Notes: a model not told the origin generated them from the letters alone. Shown: positions 54,339 to 63,377, numbered from the stretch's first letter. The stretch is 64,000 nucleotides of DNA from Paludibacteraceae bacterium (GCA_017558065.1 JAFYWK010000043.1:94974-158973), one strand, 5' to 3'. Numbers and translations are program-made.

Positions 54339-57185
54339 TTAGTCTAAATATTTGTGATCTCGTTTTCTAAAAGCAGGCATGGCTCCCTCTAGAACATCAA
54401 CAATATGTTTGTTAATTTTGGGATTCTCTATACTACCAGACTCTATAGACACTTTACAGTTGTCTTTCTTGTCTATGCTAACATAGATTACCTGTTCTGC
54501 ATCCGCAACAACTGCTAAATTAGGATTATGTGTGACCATGATAATCTGTCTTTTTTGCTTTGCTTGTTTTATAAAATCAACAAGTATATTAGCAACACTA
54601 TCATTATCCAAGTTATCTTCTGGCTGGTCTAAAATAAGAGGTGAATTATCCATATCAAGTAACAGATAAAATACTAATAGTAAAGCGCCCTTTTCTCCAG
54701 GAGATAATATTGAAAGATTTTTACTCCCTTGCATTATATGATAGTTATATGTAAGGTAGTCCAGTGAAAACAATTTTTCATAGAAATCTATCCTTTCAGT
54801 TACTTGGTCTCCTATAAAGCGCCTCTCTTCTCCATCTAGTTTTAATTTTTCTATAATTTCTGTAAATAGTTTAACAGCCTCATCTTCTATCATTAGATCT
54901 TTAGATTTGATGATGTTTCTTAATACAATTTCTCCATCGTTTTTCCCTTTAAATGAGCCCTTAACATTTTGTTTGATAAAATGTAAGATACTGCTTATGA
55001 TATCTGATTGTAAACCAAAAGAAGCTTCTATCTTTAAATCATATTCTCCTAATAATTGTTTATTTTCTTTTATCTTGGAATCAATCTGTTGCTTAACAAA
55101 AAGATAAATGCTAATTACTTCTTTTTTCTTTTGATATATCTCTCGTGCCTTTGCAGTACGTTCTTTGTATTTTTCTTGAATATCCTCATGAAGATTTATA
55201 TCAATATAAGACAATTCATTTTTATACCATAATAATGTTTCTGGTGTATCTTTGTCTCCTTCAATTATCTTTTTCTTTTCGTTATATTTAGCCAACGCTT
55301 TTAAATATTCTTGATATCTTTTGCTAGGGGCATCAAGACCATTTTTAAGTGTTCTAATATTTTCATTAATGCTTTTCTTTTGGCAGTATAAATTATTTTC
55401 ATCTGTGGAGTCAAGATTAATTAGAGATTTTATCTCGTCATATCTTGATTGCTTCTCTTTTAGACTTTTATCTATAGGTTCAAGAACTAAGGAGATGCTT
55501 AAAATATTGTCTATGTCAATACCTAATGATTGGACGAATCCTTTATTTTGCGCTTTATAATCTTCTATTATTTTCGCTTTGTTTTTGGTGTTCTCGATGA
55601 AGATTTTAATTTGTTCAATGCTTTCTGCTAATCGTTTTTGTTCTGTAGACAAATTACTGATTTGTTCATCAAGTTTATTATTTCGCTCATTCAAAGTATC
55701 AATTTCCTCCACAACTTTTTTTACTTGTTCATCATCTACTTGAGGTTTTACTACTTCTTCTGGTATTATTAAAGCTTTTATTTCTTCTTCTTTTTGTGCA
55801 ATTTTTGCTTGAATTTCTGCACGATATGCAGGATTTTCCTTGTCTTCAAGAGAAATAATAGTACTATTAATCAAAGACAATTCTTTTTTTAATTCTAAAA
55901 TGGCTGTTTCAACAGCTTCAGATTTTATGCGTATCAATTCTTTAAATGATGATGCACCTAATCTTTCCGAAGGTTCAATATATTGGAAAACAATGTTTTC
56001 TATTTCTTCTCTTAGTTTTTCCTCTTTATTTAAGTCATTGCATATCGTTTCAAAATACCCTTGAGGCATATATTTAATTACAGGTAAATCACCACTTGTC
56101 AAAGAATCTCCTAAACCTTTTGTTTTCTTAGATCCATCAGCAAATGTAACTGTCGCTTCAAAATTATTTGCTAATTGGCCGGACCTAAATTTGTTGGAAT
56201 TGAGAAATGAAAAATATTCCTGATGTGGGTAATTACTACAATGTGCAATAATATCAGTTAAAGCACTTTTTCCATTTCCTTTATTGCCTATAACAGCAAC
56301 CAACTCTTTATTTATTTCAATCTCTATATTATCAAACCAACTTCCGTGGTTTCCCGAATATGATTCAATCGGGTGAATTTCTATTTTGTCAATATATTTT
56401 GTTCTAGCAGATTCTACACTATCAAAAATAGCAGGTTTCGCTCCTATGTATATGCGTCCTGACGGCTCGTTTAGCACTTGTTTTAATCCTTCAAATGTCG
56501 GATCAGCTTTAATCCATAATGGATGTATGGGCAAATATTCGTTAATATTATGATTGTCAGAACACATTATAATTGGTAATGTAAATTTGATGCTAGGAAA
56601 GACAATTTTTTCGTAACTCTCTTTGTCAGAGATCTGTCCAATTTCTAACAGAGGATGGAAAGTCGAGAGCAATTCTTGTTTTAATTCCTGTTTAACTAAT
56701 AAGTTGTTTTTTATCCCCTCAACTGAATTTGATTTTTTTCCGGCATGGATAGTCACAAGTCCCCCTAGTTTTTTAATCAAGTTACATGTTTTTTTAAATT
56801 CGCAGCATATAAGTTCTTCTCCTTTCGTTTTTCGTTCTCCAGGTGTTATGTTGCATTCTGCTTGTATTTTAGTCCAAATTGTATCAAGGTCAGCATCTTC
56901 TGCGAAAATTCCTATAAAGTGTATCGCTTCTGAACCTCCAAGTTCAGAGCAAAATTCTATACCTGGTAAAATAGTTATATTTTTCTCTTTCCCTAGTTGT
57001 TGAAGTTCACAGATACGACTTTTGTCAATTAAATGATGATCAGTAATAGCCACTACTGATATCTTATTTTCACATAAAGTTTCAATAATTTCAACATTAG
57101 AAACACTTCTATCTTTGTAATCATAGGAAGACGGGGTATGAAAATGCAAGTCCCATTTGCGCCATTCTGAACCTCTATTGTACAT
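54339..57185 (-). CDS. TrlF-type PHP-domain/SMC-like ATPase
   Basis: 948 residues. The N-terminal PHP phosphoesterase (about 1-260) shows metal-ligand motifs WDLHFHTPS (H14, H16), AITDHH (D49, H50), GIEF (E77), HAGKKSN (H147) and CSDNHN (D210, H212). Then comes an ABC/SMC-like ATPase with Walker A IGNKGNGKSA (300-309), two long coiled-coil arms (about 410-730), signature LSPGEKGALLLVFYLLL, Walker B LILDQPEDNLDND and a H-loop VTHNPNLAVV. Such PHP-ATPase fusions occur in defence islands, and a nucleotide- or nucleic-acid-cleaving role gated by the ATPase is inferred. It follows the DUF4062 gene by 74 bp. Confidence 0.9.
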   Translation of the reverse strand: MYNRGSEWRKWDLHFHTPSSYDYKDRSVSNVEIIETLCENKISVVAITDHHLIDKSRICELQQLGKEKNITILPGIEFCSELGGSEAIHFIGIFAEDADLDTIWTKIQAECNITPGERKTKGEELICCEFKKTCNLIKKLGGLVTIHAGKKSNSVEGIKNNLLVKQELKQELLSTFHPLLEIGQISDKESYEKIVFPSIKFTLPIIMCSDNHNINEYLPIHPLWIKADPTFEGLKQVLNEPSGRIYIGAKPAIFDSVESARTKYIDKIEIHPIESYSGNHGSWFDNIEIEINKELVAVIGNKGNGKSALTDIIAHCSNYPHQEYFSFLNSNKFRSGQLANNFEATVTFADGSKKTKGLGDSLTSGDLPVIKYMPQGYFETICNDLNKEEKLREEIENIVFQYIEPSERLGASSFKELIRIKSEAVETAILELKKELSLINSTIISLEDKENPAYRAEIQAKIAQKEEEIKALIIPEEVVKPQVDDEQVKKVVEEIDTLNERNNKLDEQISNLSTEQKRLAESIEQIKIFIENTKNKAKIIEDYKAQNKGFVQSLGIDIDNILSISLVLEPIDKSLKEKQSRYDEIKSLINLDSTDENNLYCQKKSINENIRTLKNGLDAPSKRYQEYLKALAKYNEKKKIIEGDKDTPETLLWYKNELSYIDINLHEDIQEKYKERTAKAREIYQKKKEVISIYLFVKQQIDSKIKENKQLLGEYDLKIEASFGLQSDIISSILHFIKQNVKGSFKGKNDGEIVLRNIIKSKDLMIEDEAVKLFTEIIEKLKLDGEERRFIGDQVTERIDFYEKLFSLDYLTYNYHIMQGSKNLSILSPGEKGALLLVFYLLLDMDNSPLILDQPEDNLDNDSVANILVDFIKQAKQKRQIIMVTHNPNLAVVADAEQVIYVSIDKKDNCKVSIESGSIENPKINKHIVDVLEGAMPAFRKRDHKYLD

Positions 57186-57259
57186 TGTAGTAGATTTTTG
57201 ATAGTTCTAAGATAATTAATGGATACTAATACAATAACTGTTTATTAGTACGTTGTGTA

Positions 57260-58264
57260 TTATTGTTTATTTGTTTTGGTCGTCTTTATTGTGCGCCACT
57301 GTATCATTAATTGTTTACCGCTTTCTGTTAAATTCCAAAATAAAGCCATATCTCCTTTTGTTGTCTTCTCGTATGAAACATTTACCAATCCAAGGGCCAT
57401 AAATTGAATTTTTATTGTTTGAAAATCTTGGCTATTGATTACCAAATTATCATCTGTATTAATACCTGTATAACTGAATGCAATGGTGGTTATGTATTTT
57501 TCAACTATGTTATCATTAGGAAACTCCATTAAATATGGAGCGATACTCACGAACAATTGCTTCCATGTTATGTCGCATTGCCATTTCTCTGAAATTTTCT
57601 CTCCACGCCATAAATGATATTTTTCGCCACGAATGTGTATCTTCTCATCAATTTCTGCAATATCCTTATATTTCTTTGCTTCTTTATATTGTCTTTGCTT
57701 TTCTCGTAGTTCTATCACTTCTTTGCGTAATTGGCTTAGTTCAACGAGATTTTCACTAGATAGTACTTGATTGGCACGCACCCATCCGATAGCGGGATGT
57801 TCACTAACTTCTTTGTTTAAACTTATAATAACCGAATATACTAAATCCTGTTTATTATTCCATGGGCGTGCGACTCTTCCTGTTTGTACTTTTGTTTTAA
57901 ATTGAGCTAATCTTTGACTTTGCGCAGGATCTGTATCCTTGTTTTTTTCTTCTATTTCATGTTCATTACGAACAAAGGCGAGTACCCTTATCCCTTTGCT
58001 AACAGCATAATCATATTCTTTTTCAGTATAACTAATTCCATCAGGTGCTAATGATCCATATCGACCAGCTATAATAACAACATAATAATCGCAATTGTCA
58101 ATGATGCGTTTAATAAAGTTAAATTGTTCCTCATCCGTTGCAGGGAACATTTCCATACCAGAAGGGATATATTCAGCCTCCTGTACTGCTTTTAATACTG
58201 CTTGACGTTCTTCCTTTAAGTCAATAAATGTAGAACTCACAAATATTTGATATTTTTTATCCAT
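57260..58264 (-). CDS. DUF4062-domain protein, likely defence component
   Basis: 334 residues. The N-terminus YQIFVSSTFIDLKEERQAVLKAV, with DEEQFNFIKRIIDNCDYYVVIIAGRYGS and ISYTEKEYDYAVSKGIRVLAFVR, is a clear DUF4062 domain (about 1-115), a Rossmann-like fold related to TIR-like domains and found in immune proteins. A short coiled coil (about 170-205, VELSQLRKEVIELREKQRQYKEAKKY) and an uncharacterised C-terminal domain follow, ending FWNLTESGKQLMIQWRTI, which looks winged-helix-like. Its enzymatic activity is unknown. It lies between the DUF1016 nuclease and the PHP-ATPase in one direction. Confidence 0.85.
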   Translation of the reverse strand: MDKKYQIFVSSTFIDLKEERQAVLKAVQEAEYIPSGMEMFPATDEEQFNFIKRIIDNCDYYVVIIAGRYGSLAPDGISYTEKEYDYAVSKGIRVLAFVRNEHEIEEKNKDTDPAQSQRLAQFKTKVQTGRVARPWNNKQDLVYSVIISLNKEVSEHPAIGWVRANQVLSSENLVELSQLRKEVIELREKQRQYKEAKKYKDIAEIDEKIHIRGEKYHLWRGEKISEKWQCDITWKQLFVSIAPYLMEFPNDNIVEKYITTIAFSYTGINTDDNLVINSQDFQTIKIQFMALGLVNVSYEKTTKGDMALFWNLTESGKQLMIQWRTIKTTKTNKQ

Positions 58265-58336
58265 ATTCCATTATTTGAACGAATATTATAGGTTTGAGAT
58301 TATATCCTTTGCTGCCGAATAATAATATGCAGTACT

Positions 58337-59341
58337 TTATTCCGATTCGGAAATCTCTTTCATCTTTTGTTGCAGTAGTTTTTTATCTGGCAAGCACAAT
58401 TGATATTCTGCAACCATTGTTGGACTAAGCGAACGACTAAGAGCATACTCTACTACCTCATTATCCTTATCTTTGCAAAGTAGTACTCCTATGCTTGGGT
58501 TTTCTTTCGCTTTCTTAACATCGCGATCCAATGCCTCTAGATAGAAATTCAGTTGTCCTAAATGCTCGGGTTTGAATTTACCCATTTTCAACTCAAAGGC
58601 AACAAGACATTGTAATTCGCGATGGTAGAACAGCAAGTCTATGCGAAAATCACTGCAACCTACTTGCAAGCGATATTCCTGATCTACAAAAATAAAGTCT
58701 TTACCCAACTCAAGGATAAACTCTTTCATTTGTTGAACAAGAGCCGTCTTTAATGAAGTTTCAGTTTTGAAGCTTTTACCCCCGATAAACTCCATTACAT
58801 ATTGATCGCGGAATACTTGTTGCGCCGTAGGAGCAATTTCTCTTAATACTGGTGATAGTTTTGGTTGTTCTAACATCGCACGCTCGAATAATGCGCTATC
58901 AATCTGACGATTAAGTTCGCGATGAGACAATTTTTCTCTCGCACAAAGTTGTAAATAGAAAACTCGCTCTTCATCCGATTTTGTACGACTTAAAATAGCC
59001 ATGTTGTTTGACCAAGTAATTTCTCTCAACAGTGTCGAGAGTTTTTCATCAAGCCCTTGGTAGGTCTCATAGAATTGTTTCATACGCCAAAGATTTTTGT
59101 CCGAAAAACCCTTTATATCAGGATAGTTGGTCGCAATATATGATGCAAGTTGCTTAACCACTCCATTGCCCCATTCTGCATTTGCGGTCTTAATAGCAAT
59201 ATGTGCACCAACATTCCAATAGAGATCAATCAAGGCTGTATTAGCCACTTGAAGCATTTTACTGCGCGTCTGCTGAATTAGGGAAATAATATCCGCGAAT
59301 TGTTGATCCGGATTTAAGGTAACAAGTGTAGGTGTTTTCAT
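58337..59341 (-). CDS. DUF1016/YhcG-type PD-(D/E)XK nuclease
   Basis: 334 residues. An N-terminal DUF1016-N helical domain (LYWNVGAHIAIKT, GFSDKNLWRMKQFY, LSTLLREITWSNNMAIL) is followed by a PD-(D/E)XK nuclease domain at about 180-320. Its catalytic residues are D235 (FRIDLLFYH), E250 and K252 (FELKMGKF) and Q263. The family is common beside type I restriction-modification genes and in defence islands. This copy is complete, with its own promoter, and is the likely first gene of the three-gene run. Confidence 0.92.
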   Translation of the reverse strand: MKTPTLVTLNPDQQFADIISLIQQTRSKMLQVANTALIDLYWNVGAHIAIKTANAEWGNGVVKQLASYIATNYPDIKGFSDKNLWRMKQFYETYQGLDEKLSTLLREITWSNNMAILSRTKSDEERVFYLQLCAREKLSHRELNRQIDSALFERAMLEQPKLSPVLREIAPTAQQVFRDQYVMEFIGGKSFKTETSLKTALVQQMKEFILELGKDFIFVDQEYRLQVGCSDFRIDLLFYHRELQCLVAFELKMGKFKPEHLGQLNFYLEALDRDVKKAKENPSIGVLLCKDKDNEVVEYALSRSLSPTMVAEYQLCLPDKKLLQQKMKEISESE

Positions 59342-59366
59342 ATCGAATTATTTGCAATTTAGTGTG

Positions 59367-59398
59367 CAAAGGTAGTGTTTTTTGTCGACATTAGCAAG
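59367..59398 (-). promoter_or_regulatory. Promoter of the DUF1016-DUF4062-PHP-ATPase operon
   Basis: TACCTTTG (59367-59374), a 20-bp spacer and a CTTG -33 box (59395-59398) on the minus strand. It lies 26 bp before the ATG at 59341. Confidence 0.65.
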
Positions 59399-59580
59399 GA
59401 AATGGTTATATTTTATCATTTTTCTATTATCATAATCCAAAATTCTTAGTTTTAATTAACTTACAAGAGTTTATAAACCACTATTTCTAATCTTAAATGT
59501 CACCCATCTTATAATAATTTTGGCATTGCCGCTTGTTTGGTATTGTTGGTCTTGTGCCTCTATATACTATAGTGCTGAAT

Positions 59581-59610
59581 CTTCGGCATCATGGTGGTTT
59601 TGTGCCGAAG
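59581..59610. repeat. CTTCGGCA/TGCCGAAG hairpin
   Basis: An 8-bp stem (59581-59588 with 59603-59610) around a 14-nt loop. The same stem core recurs in other hairpins of the window, including real terminators. A smaller one lies at 59976-59992 (TTCTTCG/CGAAGAA). Confidence 0.75.
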
Positions 59611-59681
59611 AAATAACTTATCTTTTGTATACCCTTAGTATACCTTTGGTATAGGAAAAGCGACCTAAAAGTTTCGTGACC

Positions 59682-59772
59682 TGAAGGAGTCGACGGAACG
59701 CACTCCGAGCGCAGCGCCCGAAAAGTCCCCACTTTGAGGAATCAGCGCAAGCATAGAACTAATTAGGCGACC
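59682..59772 (-). repeat. Intergenic ~90-bp repeat, copy 1 (inverted relative to 63620)
   Basis: Read on the minus strand this stretch aligns with 63620-63708 over almost its full length, with cores GTGGGGACT, TTCGGGCGC, CTCGGAGTGCGTTCCGTCG and ACTCCTTCA identical. No gene is in either copy. It lies just past the terminator of the BspA-type operon. Confidence 0.85.
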
Positions 59773-59849
59773 ACTGTAGGACATCTCTAGGACTTCTCTG
59801 GGCTTTCGGTGGCTTTCTATAAACGCATCTCTATAATAATGCTGCAAAA

Positions 59850-59883
59850 ATCTTCGGCACAGAAAGGGCTTTGTGCCGAAGAT
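59850..59883 (-). terminator. Terminator of the BspA-type LRR operon
   Basis: A perfect 12-bp stem (ATCTTCGGCACA at 59850-59861 with TGTGCCGAAGAT at 59872-59883) is followed on the minus strand by TTTTTG. Confidence 0.8.
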
Positions 59884-59916
59884 TTGTAAATATTGCTATA
59901 AAAAGGTGCTTAAAGC

Positions 59917-59965
59917 AAGCGGAAGGTGTTGATTACCAACGCCTCCCGCTTGGGTGATTTTTTTT
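59917..59965 (+). terminator. Orphan plus-strand terminator-like hairpin
   Basis: AAGCGG (59917-59922) and GGTGTTG (59925-59931) pair with CAACGCC (59937-59943) and CCGCTT (59946-59951), then eight T (59958-59965). No plus-strand gene precedes it. It may end an antisense transcript or be a relic. Confidence 0.5.
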
Positions 59966-60014
59966 CGTAATTTTTTCTTCGTGCCGAAGAATGGCTATGT
60001 TAGGATGCTGTGCC

Positions 60015-60515
60015 TTAATTAATGATGTAGATATATTCAGTTTGTTGGGCTGAAAGAATATAATTCAGATACATATAATCTTTGCCAATACACCAACCAC
60101 ATACATGACGATATTCGCTGATATCATAATAATCAACATCTCCGTATATGCGTTCGTTGGCAAAACGGATTGCCTGATAATTAGATAAAGGCATTTTAAT
60201 AGTGTAAGTGAACTCATGAATATATCCTTTATTTAATAGAATATCCATATTGATGGTATCAATAGCAAAGGTGTCCTCATCTAAATCAACAATCGTTTTA
60301 TTATATGCGTAAATCTTCTTATGTTCATCAGATATGCTAACAATCGAGTCAATATGTATTGTATTTGGGAATTTACGATAACCTTTTGAATTATTTATCT
60401 CTGCCATAAATTCTTCAAAAGTGCCGTCAATATAAAGACCAAACACCTGTGGTTTTGACTGTTGGCAAGATGCGAACATTAATATTGTTAGCAGAAGTAA
60501 AAAGATCTTTTGCAT
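60015..60515 (-). CDS. Small hypothetical lipoprotein
   Basis: 166 residues with lipoprotein signal (QKIFLLLLTILMFASC). The body is rich in Tyr/Ile/Asp (GDVDYYDISEYRHVCGWCIGKDYMYLNYIL) with one CxxC. No family is recognised. It follows the LRR protein gene by 21 bp and is the last gene of that unit. Confidence 0.72.
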   Translation of the reverse strand: MQKIFLLLLTILMFASCQQSKPQVFGLYIDGTFEEFMAEINNSKGYRKFPNTIHIDSIVSISDEHKKIYAYNKTIVDLDEDTFAIDTINMDILLNKGYIHEFTYTIKMPLSNYQAIRFANERIYGDVDYYDISEYRHVCGWCIGKDYMYLNYILSAQQTEYIYIIN

Positions 60516-60536
60516 TACTTTTTGTATTATTTATAG

Positions 60537-62582
60537 TTATCCAACACTATCAGTACTTATTGTGATCACATTATCAGTACTTTGTTCGTTGTCAAATGCG
60601 CATATTCCAATATCATCAAGGTTTTTGGGTATAATGATAGATGTTAATTTTGGACACTCAGAAAATGCAAAATCACCAATACTTTTAAGGTTTTTAGAAA
60701 AAGTGACAGAACTAAGATTGCAACAATTGTAAAAAGCGTTATTGCCAATTTTTATAATTGTATCTGGCATATTTATAGACACAAGATTTATACAATCATT
60801 AAAAGTGGCATAATCAATTTCATTAACAGTAAATTTTATACCATTATATATGACACATTCTGGTATTTTAATGTTTGAAAGTGTTTTATATGCACTATCT
60901 AAAAAACCATATATATTAGGAATCACTTTAACAACATAATCTCCAGTTATTTTATAATGTATTTCATCGACTATAAAATTGATATCATGCATCTGAAAAT
61001 TACTAAACATTTTTTGCCAACGTTTATGATTGTCCCTTGTATAATAAGTGCCATCACACCAATCATCGTATCTTGAAGTTGTATATAAATTAATGGCTTC
61101 ATCATTTTCGGAAAAAAATGCATTTTTATTAAGGAATGGATATCCATCTATTTTAGGAGGATCTACGGATAAAAAGATAATATTAGTTAAATTATCACAA
61201 TCCGAAAAAGCTTTATCTTCAATCTTGTTTACTGTTTGTGGTATAAATATAGTTCTTAATTGTTTACACTTTTCAAATGCAGCATATCCGATTGTGCAAA
61301 CTCCACTCGGAATAACTGTGTTTTGACAGCCGAGAATTAACATGTTAGTATGTGATTTTATTATAGCATTGCTATTTGCTCTGCTATCGTACATCTTGTT
61401 TTCTTGATCTACAATGATAGAAGTCACACCTGAACAGCCTGCAAAAGCTCTTGCTGCAATATTTTCCACGCTTTTAGGAATAAAAATCGACTGCATAGAA
61501 TCTGCACAATGTTCAAATGCGTAACTGCTGATATTGACTATACTATTGGGAATAATAGTATTTGAGCATCCAAATAATAAAGTGTTACTAGCTGTTTCTA
61601 TAATTGCGTTACACTTATCACGGCTATCATATTTTGGATTATTGACATCTACTATAATCAGTGCTACATTACAACACCCACAAAACGCACTCGTACTAAT
61701 GTCAATTACATCTTTAGGAATGATAATAGATGTTACGGTTTTGCATATATCTTTGTCATTGAAAGCGCATGGACTAATGGAAACGATATCGTCTTGTATA
61801 ATTAGTGAAGTATCTATTAACTCTTTGTTTTTCCATTTGTATAGTACCTTATTGATATATACACCTCCGTCTGGTTGATTGTGATACCAAAGTGTATTGT
61901 TAAAAGCATTATAGCCAATACTCACCACACTATCAGGAATATCAATAGATGATAATTTAGAGCAGTTCTCAAACGTATATTCTTCAATTTTTGTTACACC
62001 ATTTGGAATATTAATGGAAACTAGCCCAGAGCAATATTGGAAAGCACAACTACCAATATGTTTTATTGAATTCGGGATTATTATTGAGCGCAATTCTTCT
62101 TGGTCTACAAATGCATAATCTGCGATTGCAATTGTCCCTTCTTTAATCTTTACATTTGTTTCATTAGTGATTTTACCAATGTGAGTATACAAAACTTTCC
62201 CTACGTATAATAGACCGAATGGTTGGTCATCAAGCCAAGGAGTTCCAGTAAATACATCGTAGCCCACAAATGTGATATTCGTAGAAAGTTTTATTTTTGT
62301 TAATCCATTACAATTTAAAAAAGCCTTATTACCAATTCTGGAAATGCTATTAGACATTGTAAGTGATTGGATATAAGAATCTCGAAATGCGCCGTTCGCA
62401 ATTGCTACTACAGAATATACTATCCCATTTTGAGATATGTGGGATGGTATAGTAATATCTCCCTCATAATCTCCATCAGAAGATATATAACCATCTTCAT
62501 CACGATACCACGGACTAATAACTACCGCTTCAAATTGCAGTTCATCTAAGCTATAGTGCAAACCATCTATATATGCTCTCAT
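60537..62582 (-). CDS. BspA-type leucine-rich repeat (LRR_5) protein without a signal peptide
   Basis: 681 residues made of at least a dozen LRR_5 units of the form IPNSIKHIGSCAFQYCSGLVSINIP and IPKSVENIAARAFAGCSGVTSI. Several units are broken by insertions, for example YHNQPDGGVYINKVLYKWKN. The N-terminus MRAYIDGLHYSLDELQFEA carries no signal peptide, and the C-terminus STDSVG has no sorting domain. BspA proteins are usually surface-exposed, so it may be cytoplasmic, cut at the 5' end, or exported by another route. It lies between two small genes in one operon. Confidence 0.85.
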   Translation of the reverse strand: MRAYIDGLHYSLDELQFEAVVISPWYRDEDGYISSDGDYEGDITIPSHISQNGIVYSVVAIANGAFRDSYIQSLTMSNSISRIGNKAFLNCNGLTKIKLSTNITFVGYDVFTGTPWLDDQPFGLLYVGKVLYTHIGKITNETNVKIKEGTIAIADYAFVDQEELRSIIIPNSIKHIGSCAFQYCSGLVSINIPNGVTKIEEYTFENCSKLSSIDIPDSVVSIGYNAFNNTLWYHNQPDGGVYINKVLYKWKNKELIDTSLIIQDDIVSISPCAFNDKDICKTVTSIIIPKDVIDISTSAFCGCCNVALIIVDVNNPKYDSRDKCNAIIETASNTLLFGCSNTIIPNSIVNISSYAFEHCADSMQSIFIPKSVENIAARAFAGCSGVTSIIVDQENKMYDSRANSNAIIKSHTNMLILGCQNTVIPSGVCTIGYAAFEKCKQLRTIFIPQTVNKIEDKAFSDCDNLTNIIFLSVDPPKIDGYPFLNKNAFFSENDEAINLYTTSRYDDWCDGTYYTRDNHKRWQKMFSNFQMHDINFIVDEIHYKITGDYVVKVIPNIYGFLDSAYKTLSNIKIPECVIYNGIKFTVNEIDYATFNDCINLVSINMPDTIIKIGNNAFYNCCNLSSVTFSKNLKSIGDFAFSECPKLTSIIIPKNLDDIGICAFDNEQSTDNVITISTDSVG

Positions 62583-62595
62583 ATCATAATTTTAT

Positions 62596-62871
62596 TTACA
62601 AGGTTATGTAATATTCTATTTCACTTATTGTTTGTCCTGTTGAATAAACAACATTTTCTCCTATCTCAAGATTAGAGATTCGAATTCCGTCCAAATTAAA
62701 CGCTTCGTAAATGGCGGAATATATTTCATTTTCAAGTTTTGGGAATGGCATTATCTTTAATTTGTTCGTAAGTACAATGCGTAATTTTTCATTTCGTACA
62801 AATTCAACATTATCATTACAAATAATGTCATACTGAGTTTTCTCTGAATTTAGAGCTACCTTAATTTTCAT
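62596..62871 (-). CDS. Unknown 91-residue protein
   Basis: 91 residues (MKIKVALNSEKTQYDIICND, ending SEIEYYITL), no signal peptide, predicted alpha/beta. It precedes the LRR gene by 13 bp and presumably shares its transcript. I do not recognise the family. The upstream leader is over 250 nt long. Confidence 0.65.
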   Translation of the reverse strand: MKIKVALNSEKTQYDIICNDNVEFVRNEKLRIVLTNKLKIMPFPKLENEIYSAIYEAFNLDGIRISNLEIGENVVYSTGQTISEIEYYITL

Positions 62872-62903
62872 AATTTTAAGTTTTATTAATGTTAATAATT
62901 GGT

Positions 62904-63011
62904 TTATTTTTCTGCCACAATTGCACTATAAGTAGTTGATGAGTATAGTAATATCACTTCAACATTGTAGCAATATGATGTTAAAAGTGTGGCAAGCATT
63001 AAAACTAACAT
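62904..63011 (-). CDS. Possible 35-residue leader or lipoprotein-like peptide
   Basis: ATG at 63011, MLVLMLATLLTSYC then YNVEVILLYSSTTYSAIVAEK, stop TAA at 62904-62906. The first 14 residues look like a lipoprotein signal (LTSYC). It sits in the leader between the promoter at 63142 and the 91-residue gene. Support is weak; a chance frame in an AT-rich leader is possible. The rest of the 62872-63918 gap holds repeats, a terminator and the promoter. Confidence 0.2.
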   Translation of the reverse strand: MLVLMLATLLTSYCYNVEVILLYSSTTYSAIVAEK

Positions 63012-63141
63012 CTATTTTCTACGTTTAAACTCAGTATTCATCACTAGAAGATTTCTAATGGGTTATAGTACCACTAGCAGTATAAATTTTATCTATGTCA
63101 CAAAGAGCTAAAACAAATTTCTCAGCACGTAAAAGTTTGTG

Positions 63142-63173
63142 CAAAGATAGTCTGATTTTTTGATATATGCAAA
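63142..63173 (-). promoter_or_regulatory. Promoter of the BspA-type LRR operon
   Basis: -7 box TATCTTTG (63142-63149), a 20-bp spacer and TTTG (63170-63173) on the minus strand, about 260 bp before the first confident gene. Confidence 0.7.
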
Positions 63174-63315
63174 TGTTTTGAGGAATATTTTTGTTTTTTT
63201 GGGAACAAAGCTAATAATAGCTTCATGATAATTATTCTCTTGGTAGGATGGATATTATTCAGTATTTTTTAGGCGGATATTTTTGCGGCAATCCGCATTT
63301 TTGCCCCATATGCAT

Positions 63316-63377
63316 CTTTTTAGGAAAGCACTCAACTTTTTCAGGAAATGAGTCAACTTTTTTAGGATGGGAGACAA
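63316..63377. repeat. ~21-bp direct repeats
   Basis: Three units of the form CTTTTTYAGGAAAYGAGTCAA start at 63316 (20 bp), 63336 (21 bp) and 63357 (21 bp), with a partial fourth. Confidence 0.8.

Noticed and set aside
59665-59847. 60-codon frame across the ~90-bp repeat
   Set aside because: It is made of repeat sequence; the copy at 63620 does not keep the frame.
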